Shown piece after piece: positions 25,788 through 33,752 of a stretch of DNA of 64,000 nucleotides. The notes beneath the pieces were generated by a model. That model worked only from the letters and a program-made list of their open reading frames with translations. It made no database searches and was not told the DNA's origin. A program made the position numbers and the translations under genes. The DNA lies in NCBI GenBank assembly GCA_028285205.1, contig JANQQA010000142.1:44290-108289 (forward strand), read 5' to 3'. How positions within the stretch are numbered: the stretch's first letter is position 1; every line of letters begins with the position of its first letter. The DNA is from Bythopirellula sp. (lineage in GTDB: Bacteria > Planctomycetota > Planctomycetia > Pirellulales > Lacipirellulaceae).

Positions 25788-27859
25788 GATTTCGTCCTGA
25801 AAGGTTCACTGAGAATAACTTGTCGAAGCAACGTTTGCATCTTGAAACCATCTGCAGAGACCGCTGCAGTGATGGCGTCGAGCGCCGCTGCATCTGCCGG
25901 ACCAAGTTCGCGAGCCAAGGCGAACGCCAGCAGATGGCCCGCCAACGCCCTGCAAAAACGGTCCTTATCGGCCAAGATCGCGGCTTTGAAGTCAACCACG
26001 TTATCGAATTTGTATTGCCGGAACAGTTGCCCAGACGCGTCGATCTCCAGCCCGTTCTCATAAGTATCGCGCCAGCGGCCAATGGCGTCGTAGTTTTCCA
26101 ACGCAAAGCCTAGTGGGTCGATCTGCTCGTGGCATCCGCGACAGTCGGACCGTTCTCGATGCGCAGCCAGACGTTCTCGCAACGTCAGATTCGCTTCTTC
26201 CGCCGACGGCTTCTCAGCGAGTGGTGGTACGTCGGCCGGTGGAGGCTTGGGAGGATCGTTAAATACGACACCCGCAATCCAGGCGCCGCGCGTGATTGGC
26301 TTCGTTCGTTCCGGTCCAGAGGTCATCGTCATCGCCGCGGCGGTAGTGATCACACCTCCGGCCCGTCGATCGGTCACAGGAACGCGCCGATAGGTCAGGG
26401 TCGTTACGCCGCCGCCAGTTGATTCGCCCGGCTCGTTTCCAAGTTCGCCGTACGCCTCCTCCAGTTTGGCAGAACGGTATGTGAAATCAGAATCAATTAG
26501 CTGCGTGATCGGCAAGTTCTCCACCAACACCGTTTCAAAAATCAGCAGCGGCTCAAGCATCATGTGCATGCTCAAGCGATACTTTGCGAAGTAGAAACTC
26601 GGGAACAGTTCGCCATTTGGTACTGACGATACGATACGGTCAAGCTGCAGCCACTGCGTGGGAAAGCTGTCACAGAATCGTTTGAGCTTCTTATCTTTCA
26701 ACATTCGCTCGATCTGCTGGCCAAGGGTTTCCGGGTTGCTCAGTGTTCCCTCGGCCGCAAGCGTGAGCAACTCCTCGTCGGGGATGCTGCCCCACAGAAA
26801 AAAGGAAAGTCGCGATGCCAGGTTCAGGTCGTCGACCGGTTTGGAAGAACCACCGGGCTCGCCCTGGAACTCTTTGTCATAGAGGTACAGGAATCGCGGT
26901 GAGGAAATTGTCGCGGCGGCGACCGATTTCATTACCACCACGAAGTCCGCTCCGGCCTGAAGTTTCGCATCGGCATAGCGAACGTAACGATCGATGAGTG
27001 CACCGTCCGCTGGGCGACGGAATGCGCGAGTTAGGAACCAGTCCAAGCGACGGCGAACCTCACGATTCCGATCGACGTCAGTCGCCGGCGCGACAAAGAA
27101 GTCGTTCCAAATCCCTACCGTTTGTGGTCGGAAATCGGGACTCTCCGTAATCGATTGGCCAAGTTTGAGAAACTCGTCCATCAACAGCGGCGACAACGAG
27201 AGATGGTCCGCCTGGTTATCGTAGCCGTGCTCCGCTCTCAGGTCTTGAGGAAAGGCGGCGACACCCGCTAGACGGGGTTCGATCATTTGCGACTTGCCCA
27301 GCGGACGATTGCCAACCAATACGCTATCCGGCATTTTTCCGCTAGCTGGATCGAAGTATTCTCGGTAGCCCCGCATAGCGCGTTCGGGGAGCGTGAACAC
27401 AACACAGTTTAAACCAAACAGATCGATCACGGCGTTGTTGTATTGGAAACGGTTCATCCGGCGTAGCGGCGTGCGCCGATGCATGTTCGATTGGCGAGCT
27501 GCCGCGTGCAGGAGCGGCGTCAACTCGGAGATCAATTGCGCACGCAACTCCGCCGACGGCTGCTCTTCGTCTTCTGGAGGCATCGCTCGAGTGTCGAGGA
27601 CGTGCAGCAGGTCTTTGAGCAGTTCCGGGTCACTAGTGAGCGAGTCGGCGGTCAGTCGCGTCAGATCGACATCGCCTTCCGAGTCGCCATATTCGCCATG
27701 ACAGGCCACGCAGTATTGGTTGACGGCCGATACGAGCTTCGACTCGCGTTGCGTCGCGTCATCGCCGACGGCGTTCAGCGCAATCGTCACCGTCGCCAAC
27801 GCAGCCATCCATATCAAAAAGACACGGCACAAGAAGCAGGTTCTGTTTGACGAATGCAT
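25784..27859 (-). CDS. Planctomycete cytochrome c (PSD1; DUF1587/1595/1592/1588/1585)
   Basis: A 691-residue exported protein. Signal region residues 1-32; one c-type heme site C50-V-A-C-H54 in a PSD1-type domain. The remaining domains occur in the usual order: DUF1587 (RRMNRFQYNNAVIDLFG), DUF1595 (VRRRLDWFLTRAFRRPADGA), DUF1592 (NLASRLSFFLWGSIPDEEL), DUF1588 (RGAWIAGVVFNDPPKPPP with C-R-G-C-H nearby: CRGCHEQIDPLGFALENYD, a second potential heme site) and DUF1585 (FCRALAGHLLAFALAREL). It lacks a carbohydrate-binding-like insert seen in longer members. Partner of the DUF1552 protein through ATGA overlap. Proposed roles include oxidative attack on polymers, unproven. Confidence 0.9.
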   Translation of the reverse strand: MHSSNRTCFLCRVFLIWMAALATVTIALNAVGDDATQRESKLVSAVNQYCVACHGEYGDSEGDVDLTRLTADSLTSDPELLKDLLHVLDTRAMPPEDEEQPSAELRAQLISELTPLLHAAARQSNMHRRTPLRRMNRFQYNNAVIDLFGLNCVVFTLPERAMRGYREYFDPASGKMPDSVLVGNRPLGKSQMIEPRLAGVAAFPQDLRAEHGYDNQADHLSLSPLLMDEFLKLGQSITESPDFRPQTVGIWNDFFVAPATDVDRNREVRRRLDWFLTRAFRRPADGALIDRYVRYADAKLQAGADFVVVMKSVAAATISSPRFLYLYDKEFQGEPGGSSKPVDDLNLASRLSFFLWGSIPDEELLTLAAEGTLSNPETLGQQIERMLKDKKLKRFCDSFPTQWLQLDRIVSSVPNGELFPSFYFAKYRLSMHMMLEPLLIFETVLVENLPITQLIDSDFTYRSAKLEEAYGELGNEPGESTGGGVTTLTYRRVPVTDRRAGGVITTAAAMTMTSGPERTKPITRGAWIAGVVFNDPPKPPPADVPPLAEKPSAEEANLTLRERLAAHRERSDCRGCHEQIDPLGFALENYDAIGRWRDTYENGLEIDASGQLFRQYKFDNVVDFKAAILADKDRFCRALAGHLLAFALARELGPADAAALDAITAAVSADGFKMQTLLRQVILSEPFRTKS

Positions 27860-27943
27860 GATCTAGGGATCAGAAGGAGCCCGCTGTCAACTAGCAAGCT
27901 TGAAATAAACCCACCGGCAACGACATCAACGATATGTTAGACG

Positions 27944-28339
27944 AGTATACCAGATGGGCGTTCCATCGGCCGCAAAAGCTTTCTCTTCGCGTTTGGTCAA
28001 CCAATTGCAAGTAGAGACACAGCCGTAGGCACCTATATTTCCCATATCGGCAAGGCATCAGCTGTCGTCACCGACCAGCGAGAAAATATAGGCGAAGTCG
28101 TGAAGGAATTCTCCAGCGCCTATGACCTGCGCCGCGCGTTTGGCTTCCGATGGTCGCGGCGCGTGATGCCGACCGTCTTGCGAGAGCTCATGCGGCACGA
28201 GTCAATCGAGACGACAATGAAATACTACGTCGGCGTGAATGCGGAAGCCACTGCCGACGAGTTATGGGCGGCCGTTGGTGACAATTCAGGTGTCGCCGTC
28301 GAAACTGAGGGCTCAGTGGCAAGCGTCAAAGGTCGCTAA
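27944..28339 (+). pseudogene. Tyrosine recombinase (integrase) C-terminal remnant
   Basis: The open frame begins after a stop at ~27941 and shows only the C-terminal third of a planctomycete phage-type integrase: GTYISHIGKASAVV, SSAYDLRRAFGFRWSRRVMP, LRELMRHESIETTMKYYVGVNAEATADELW. The normal HDLRRSF box reads YDLRRAF, so the catalytic histidine is replaced; the second catalytic arginine region and the tyrosine (MKYY) survive. The N-terminal domain and first catalytic arginine/lysine are absent. A GTG at 28100 could start a 79-residue fragment but no working recombinase. A tRNA 3' fragment 14 nt downstream marks the old attachment site. Confidence 0.82.
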
Positions 28340-28352
28340 GACCCATATTTTC

Positions 28353-28375
28353 TAGTAGCCGAGGCGGGACTCGAA
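28353..28375 (-). tRNA. tRNA 3'-end fragment (attachment-site scar)
   Basis: On the minus strand this 23-nt stretch reads as a T-loop TTCGAGT, T-stem half CCCGC, acceptor half CTCGGCT and A-C-T-A, i.e. the 3' end of a tRNA of the leucine-like type (acceptor would pair with AGCCGAG). The 5' side of the T-stem (GGGCG) does not pair, and no anticodon arm exists. It is therefore not a tRNA gene but the copied 3' end that integrating elements leave behind. Confidence 0.65.
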
Positions 28376-28666
28376 CGCCCCAAGTGTTACTCGAAGAAAA
28401 CATCACGCTCCAGTGTCAGCGGCGCAGAATCCGGCGCACTTCCCACATCACAGTGCGCCCTCGATCCTGATCTAGCAATCGTTGTAGAGTCCTGGCACAA
28501 ACTGCCGGACGCCGTCCGTGCTGGTGTCGTGGCGATGGTCAAAGCATCGATCGGAATTACATAGGGGGGGCGGGTAAATTCTACGGAACCTTCGAAGCGG
28601 AGAGCGTAGCTGTAGGTGCGCACATTTTTTGGCAGAAAATCAATGTACATAGAGAGGGGTAATTCA

Positions 28667-29038
28667 ATGGGAAGGCGTCGTAAGTCATTGGAACAGCACA
28701 TCTTAGAAGGGACATACCGAGCTGATCGACACGGTCCTAAGCCAGACATGCGCAGCGAAACAGCGCCCAGGAGGGAAAACTCACAGCGAGAACAGCGATT
28801 TCTCTACCCGTATCTCGACCTGACTTACCTTCCCAAGTTACTGGTGGATGCCCAATCGTTGGCACTTCTGTTTGATGTCAGGAGGACAACGGTTCGCCGT
28901 TGGGCACGAAATGGCGACATGCCCAAACCACACACGATTGCTGGCACGGTACGTTGGGATGCCGACGAAGTGCGGCAATGGATTCGTCTCGGATGTCCGG
29001 ATCGGAATGGCGAGACCAACCGAACTGAACTAGCCTGA
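28667..29038 (+). CDS. Small HTH protein with terminase/excisionase features
   Basis: A 123-residue basic protein, ATG at 28667 preceded by GAGAGGGG; an open extension to 28616 is less likely. Residues 1-30 (MGRRRKSLEQHILEGTYRAD and RHGPKPD) resemble the start of phage P27-type small terminases. Residues 70-115 form a MerR/AlpA-type winged helix (LVDAQSLALLFDVRRTTVRR, MPKPHTIAGTVRWDADEV), the class of excisionases and regulators of integrative elements. Standing next to a broken integrase and an att scar, it is probably a surviving element gene; whether it still acts is unknown. Confidence 0.72.
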   Translation: MGRRRKSLEQHILEGTYRADRHGPKPDMRSETAPRRENSQREQRFLYPYLDLTYLPKLLVDAQSLALLFDVRRTTVRRWARNGDMPKPHTIAGTVRWDADEVRQWIRLGCPDRNGETNRTELA

Positions 29039-29182
29039 TGCTATGCTTTCCCAGATCCGAATCATTTAGGTTCCAATCTTGGCACCAGCAATTCATTGCT
29101 CGAGTAAGTCCCGTTCTGTCGCGAATCTGACAAACATTACTCAAGATTGTGAGTTGGGCGTCATACCAAATTGATTACACGT

Positions 29183-29197
29183 CGGGGCTTCGCCCCG
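29183..29197 (+). terminator. Terminator-like hairpin
   Basis: CGGGGC-TTC-GCCCCG, a perfect 6-bp stem with a tight loop, followed by TTTCTAGTTT on the plus strand, 145 nt after the HTH gene. The remaining gap to the sigma factor at 29533 holds no supported gene. Confidence 0.5.
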
Positions 29198-29508
29198 TTT
29201 CTAGTTTCAATTCGCCGGTTCCAACCTCGGTGGTGATCTTCTCCGCGCGCAACCGTCCATCTAATTCCGCCAAATTGCGACGCTCCCTGACCTGGCCTAA
29301 TAGTCATGGCGGTTATGTATCACCAGTCGGAAGCTTACACGAAATCGCTGCTGGATGCTTCGCCGGTCGCGATCCATTGCTCGGAAGCCGTAAGCCCTTG
29401 CTGTGAAATGGTTTGTGTAGCGACGAGCGGCTCTTGATCACACGATCAGCAACTTGATTGTACAATCTCCGATCTGAGGCGTGACCGACCGACAGCTTTT
29501 CTAGTAAC

Positions 29509-29533
29509 TAGGTGTAGGAGCCAATTACACCTA
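29509..29533 (+). promoter_or_regulatory. Hairpin enclosing the sigma-factor ribosome binding site
   Basis: TAGGTGTA (29509-29516) and TACACCTA (29526-29533) are perfect 8-bp arms. The 9-nt loop (29517-29525) is GGAGCCAAT, so the Shine-Dalgarno GGAG is in the loop and the last stem base is the A of the ATG at 29533. A GGA in a hairpin loop over the ribosome site is the classical form of a CsrA target; csrA is at 1381. The hairpin is certain, the CsrA link is inference. Confidence 0.6.
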
Positions 29534-30162
29534 TGCCGTACGAAGACCCTGCATCCGATGAGCTTCAAGATCTCTCCAGCTCCGGCAATAGGTCCGGCGT
29601 TCGCCGAGTGATCGAGCGCTATCGTAGTCGCCTGAGGCGAATGGTCGCAGTTCGCATCGATCCTCGACTATCCACGCGTATTGACCCTAGCGATGTCGTT
29701 CAAGAAGCAATGATTGACGCTGAGGGAAAACTGTCCAATTACCTGAGGGAACGTCCTTTGCCAGTGTACCCATGGCTCAGGCAGATCGCGTGGCAACGTC
29801 TCGTTGACCTTCACCATCATCATCTGACTCGGAAGAAACGCAGCGTGCTTCGAGAGCGTCAAGGAGTCATCGATCTACCTGACGCTTCTTGCAGCAGACT
29901 TGCGGATTATTTCATCGATACCGATAGCTGCCCAAGCGCGAAATTTGTTCGCGAAGAAATGCGTCAACGTGTTCGAGTTGCCTTAGATTCGCTCGATGCT
30001 AATGATCGAGAGATCCTCGTTCTGCGGCACCTGGAGCAGATGCCCGTAAAGGAAATTGCTGCCCTGCTGGAAATTTCTTCAAGCGCCGTGAAAATGCGCC
30101 GACTGCGAGCCATCGAACGCTTGCAGACGGTTCTGGGCGGTGACCGCTGGGAGCTATCGTAA
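29533..30162 (+). CDS. ECF sigma factor, planctomycete-type subfamily
   Basis: A 209-residue sigma-70 family factor of the planctomycete-specific ECF type (TIGR02984-like). Region 2: IERYRSRLRRMVAVRIDPRL, RIDPSDVVQEAMIDAEGKL and PLPVYPWLRQIAWQRLVDLHHHHLTRKKR (DNA-melting helix). Region 4: LDSLDANDREILVLRHLEQM and VKEIAALLEISSSAVKMRRLRAIERL, a helix-turn-helix. The stop shares one base with the kinase start (TAATG), so translation is coupled. No anti-sigma gene is present; in these systems the downstream kinase is thought to take that place. The ATG at 29533 is buried at the base of a hairpin carrying the ribosome site. Confidence 0.9.
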   Translation: MPYEDPASDELQDLSSSGNRSGVRRVIERYRSRLRRMVAVRIDPRLSTRIDPSDVVQEAMIDAEGKLSNYLRERPLPVYPWLRQIAWQRLVDLHHHHLTRKKRSVLRERQGVIDLPDASCSRLADYFIDTDSCPSAKFVREEMRQRVRVALDSLDANDREILVLRHLEQMPVKEIAALLEISSSAVKMRRLRAIERLQTVLGGDRWELS

Positions 30163-33100
30163 TGAAACGTGTCGATGTGTCAGGCCATTGTTCGAGATCG
30201 TCGAATGAGCTCCTAGCCGAGTTGATCGAGGAGATTACGGCGAGGATTGAGGCAGGCCAGCACTTCGAGCTGGCAACCTACCAGACTCGATACCCATCGC
30301 TCGCGGACCAACTGGCTCAACTTGTGCCGGCGCTGCACGCACTTGAAGAGCTTGGAATGTCCGCTGCTTCACACGTGCGTACAACTCACCATAGCGATGT
30401 TGCGCCCGATGGCCGCCTTGGCGATTTCCGACTCATTCGCGAGATCGGCCGCGGTGGGATGGGAATTGTCTATGAGGCGGAACAATTGTCTTTGCAGCGG
30501 CGAATGGCGCTGAAGATACTACCGTTTGCTGCGATTCTCGATAGCCAACAACTCTTGAGATTCAAGATCGAAGCACGCGCAGCCGCGATCTTGGACCATC
30601 CGCATATCGTAGCGGTCCATTCGGTCGGCGAGCAGCGCGGAGTCCATTACTACGCGATGCAGCTGATCAATGGGCAGAGCCTTGCAGAATTGATCGCGCT
30701 TCGTGCGAAAGCTGCAGAGACAAACCACCAACTATGCGATCTTTCTGCCGAGGTACAGGTTTCCAGCAAACGCGAAGAAGATAACAGTGAGAAGGCTGGG
30801 AGTCCTTTAGCAGATACAGACACCGTTGCTGCCTTATCGACGGCGCATGCCCCTGGTAACGGGGCCTACTCTCGTATCATCGCACGGCTAATTGCCGAGG
30901 GTGCAACCGCGCTAGAACATGCCCACAAGCACGGAATCGTCCACCGTGATGTGAAGCCCGGCAATCTACTGCTGGATGCCCATGGAAGTCTGTACGTGAC
31001 AGATTTTGGCCTTGCCCAGATCGAATCGGATGCAGAAATCACGATGACCGGGGATCTGCTCGGTACATTGCGTTACATGAGCCCCGAGCAAGCATCGGGC
31101 AAGCCGTGTCTGATCGACCATCGGACCGACATCTATTCACTGGGGGCAACACTTTACGAATTGCTTAGTCTTCAGCCACTGCACTCGGGCGCTAATCGGG
31201 GTGAGTTGTTGCAGAGTATTGCGTTCAAGGATCCCACTCCACTGAGACAAATCAACAGTAAGATCCCCGTGGACTTGGAGACAATCGTTTGCAAGGCGAC
31301 CGAAAAGCAGCCGGAGGCTCGCTATTCCACGGCCCAGGAGTTTGCGGACGATCTCATGCGTTTTATTCACCATCGCCCGATTCAGGCGAGGGTGCCATCT
31401 ACGATTCAAAAGATCGCCAAATGGTCGCGGAGGCACGAGGGGATCGTGTACACCGGGATGGTTGGCCTGTTCATCCTGGCTATTACTCTGGGCACTGCGG
31501 TTCTTGCAATCGCTAGGTCGCGAAATGAAGCCGTAAGATTGCGAGCGGTAGCGGAAGCAGCTGCTCAACGTGCAGAACAGCAAGAAAATCTGGCGACAGT
31601 ACAGCGCGATCATTCTCTTCGTCAGCACTATGTTTCCAGCATACGATTGGCGTATAGCGACTGGCAAGCGGGGCATATACCGAGGATGGCTGACACGCTA
31701 GAGGAACTCGTCCCCCGCGATCAGTCAACTTCAGACATGCGTGGATGGGAATGGTACTATCTCCGCTCTCTCCTAATGCGCAATGAAAACGGATTCGACC
31801 CAGAGTTAGGCGCCGTTCGTCAAGTTGGCTGGAGTCCTGACGGTAGGTACTTCGCCGCTGCTGGGGAACGTGGTGTTAAGATTTTCGATTCCAATTCCCG
31901 CCTCCCGATCGCCACATTCTCAGACTGGTACAAGTTTGATTGGCACCCCGGTGGCATCTGGCTTGCAGGTTGGACTAAAGCGCGAGCAGCGGAGATCCAA
32001 GTATGGAACGTACCGGCGGCACAGATTGTGAAACGTTCAGATACGTGGTGGGGGAACGAGAGCACTTCAAACCAACTGCCAGAGAGAATCACAGATTTAA
32101 AATGGGATCCTGTGGGAAAGACACTCGCTTGGACCGCAGGCCAATCGCTTTACCTATGGAACGTGGAGGAATCAGACGTTGCCAGATGCAGACATACGAA
32201 GACTAGCAATACGACAGGCTTTTGCTCTCTGGCCTGGAGGCCAGATGGGCAGGCATTGGTGGTCGGCGCGTCTTATCCCGGACACCTCATGTTTTGGATT
32301 GCATCGACAAGCCAATTCGAGCATGAAGAAAGGATTCCGGTAGGCGAGATACGGGAACTCGCATGGCACGCCGACACCGGTGAACTAGCACTCACAACAG
32401 CGGTCGGACAGCTCATGATATGGAATGCCAATACGAAGGTCGCAGCGGCGCTCGACGGGCATCGTGGATTCGTCAATGCGGTGTCGTGGAATCCAGCAGG
32501 TGACGAAGTAGTTTCTGCGGGCGAGGATAACTTGATTCGTATCTGGAATGTCGAAAGCGGGCAACAGTCCATGCTTCTGGCCGGACATACTGCTCAAGTT
32601 CACAGCGTGGACTGGTCTCCCGCCGGCAATCAAATCGCCTCAGGAGGCGAAGACGGCGTAATCCGGTTTTGGGATACAAAAGACATGCGAGACGCTCGCT
32701 CGATTGGTCCCGGCTATGAAATAAGTTGGGATCCCTCCGGCAACTACATTGGCACTAGTCGTGCTTACAAAAGAAATCCGTCACACGAACATAAGACTGT
32801 TCGTGAAATCAGCGTCCTTGATGCGAAAACGGGCGAAGTACGTCTAACGCTCGATAAGATGCATTATGGTACTCGTGTCTCTTGGAGCCCAGATGGTCAT
32901 TGCATTGCTGTCGGCGATGATATGTCTTCAAAAACGAGTCTTCCCAATCACGGTTCCGTTGGGATCTGGAATGCGCTCACCGGACGAAAAATCTGCCAGG
33001 TGGCGCAAGCCCACCGCACAGCGAAGTCTTCCTATAGTTATTGTCGCGCGATCGTTTGGGCGCCAGACTCGGAGCGATTTGCAACCGGTGGTACCGATCG

Positions 33101-33683
33101 AGTCGTCAAGGTTTGGGATGCTCATACAGGTAAGCTACTGAACTCCCTGGTCGCGCACACTGCTACCGTCGGTTCGTTGGCTTGGAGCCCAGATGGTTGC
33201 TGGCTTGCTTCGGCCGATTGGCGACATGGCGTCAAGATCTGGAATGCGAAGACCTGGACGCTGCAATGGGCAATGGATCCTCCCAAGAAAGCACTGCTTG
33301 GTTCCAACGGTGGTCCTGCGATCGCCTGGAGCAGCGACTCGGCGCGTTTGGCATCACGTTTCGGACATGGGCGGCTGGTCGTTTGGCGAATCTCCACAGA
33401 TCACCCCCCAGAGACCGATTGGGCTGCCAAGGCGCACACTTCCAGGATTCGCAGTGTGGCTTGGTCGCCAGACGATCGTAGGATTGCGACGCTTAGTTTG
33501 GATCGGTTGCTAAAAATCTGGGATGCCGACTCAGGAGAAGAATTGTTGGCGCTCGACCGCCAACTCGATGGAGCATACTCCGTCGCCTGGAGTCCCGATG
33601 GTAAACAACTGGCAAGTAATTGGTCTTCCGGCGAACTGCTCATCTGGGACGCGTCGCCGGCAATGGATCGAGCGAGGGAGTAA
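30162..33683 (+). CDS. Transmembrane Ser/Thr kinase with WD40 propeller
   Basis: A 1173-residue protein. Residues 88-405 are a Hanks-type kinase: glycine loop G95RGGMG, lysine in MALKIL (K118), HRDVKPGN (261-268), DFG (281-283) and activation segment GTLRYMSPEQ. A ~50-residue hydrophilic insert (181-232, KREEDNSEKAGSP) lies before helix E. A single membrane helix spans ~429-451 (GMVGLFILAITLGTAVLAIA), then a coiled stretch and a domain ending MRGWEWYYLRSLL, after which at least ten WD40 repeats (VGWSPDGRYFAAAG, VSWNPAGDEVVSAGEDNLIRIWN, VDWSPAGNQIASGGEDGVIRFWD, SLAWSPDGCWLASAD) fill the C-terminus. Presumably a receptor working with the overlapping sigma factor. Confidence 0.93.
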   Translation: MKRVDVSGHCSRSSNELLAELIEEITARIEAGQHFELATYQTRYPSLADQLAQLVPALHALEELGMSAASHVRTTHHSDVAPDGRLGDFRLIREIGRGGMGIVYEAEQLSLQRRMALKILPFAAILDSQQLLRFKIEARAAAILDHPHIVAVHSVGEQRGVHYYAMQLINGQSLAELIALRAKAAETNHQLCDLSAEVQVSSKREEDNSEKAGSPLADTDTVAALSTAHAPGNGAYSRIIARLIAEGATALEHAHKHGIVHRDVKPGNLLLDAHGSLYVTDFGLAQIESDAEITMTGDLLGTLRYMSPEQASGKPCLIDHRTDIYSLGATLYELLSLQPLHSGANRGELLQSIAFKDPTPLRQINSKIPVDLETIVCKATEKQPEARYSTAQEFADDLMRFIHHRPIQARVPSTIQKIAKWSRRHEGIVYTGMVGLFILAITLGTAVLAIARSRNEAVRLRAVAEAAAQRAEQQENLATVQRDHSLRQHYVSSIRLAYSDWQAGHIPRMADTLEELVPRDQSTSDMRGWEWYYLRSLLMRNENGFDPELGAVRQVGWSPDGRYFAAAGERGVKIFDSNSRLPIATFSDWYKFDWHPGGIWLAGWTKARAAEIQVWNVPAAQIVKRSDTWWGNESTSNQLPERITDLKWDPVGKTLAWTAGQSLYLWNVEESDVARCRHTKTSNTTGFCSLAWRPDGQALVVGASYPGHLMFWIASTSQFEHEERIPVGEIRELAWHADTGELALTTAVGQLMIWNANTKVAAALDGHRGFVNAVSWNPAGDEVVSAGEDNLIRIWNVESGQQSMLLAGHTAQVHSVDWSPAGNQIASGGEDGVIRFWDTKDMRDARSIGPGYEISWDPSGNYIGTSRAYKRNPSHEHKTVREISVLDAKTGEVRLTLDKMHYGTRVSWSPDGHCIAVGDDMSSKTSLPNHGSVGIWNALTGRKICQVAQAHRTAKSSYSYCRAIVWAPDSERFATGGTDRVVKVWDAHTGKLLNSLVAHTATVGSLAWSPDGCWLASADWRHGVKIWNAKTWTLQWAMDPPKKALLGSNGGPAIAWSSDSARLASRFGHGRLVVWRISTDHPPETDWAAKAHTSRIRSVAWSPDDRRIATLSLDRLLKIWDADSGEELLALDRQLDGAYSVAWSPDGKQLASNWSSGELLIWDASPAMDRARE

Positions 33684-33752
33684 GTCCTCACTCGTAGTCG
33701 TCGACATCGATGCAACACTCAGTTGTCGATTTTTTTGGGGGTGATGTTAATC

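Noticed and set aside
28353..28375. Functional tRNA gene
   Set aside because: Only the T-loop, half the T-stem and one acceptor strand exist, and the T-stem does not pair; it is an attachment-site copy.
28387..28749. Minus-strand frame over the element scar
   Set aside because: No ribosome site or motif; it overlaps the HTH gene start on the other strand.
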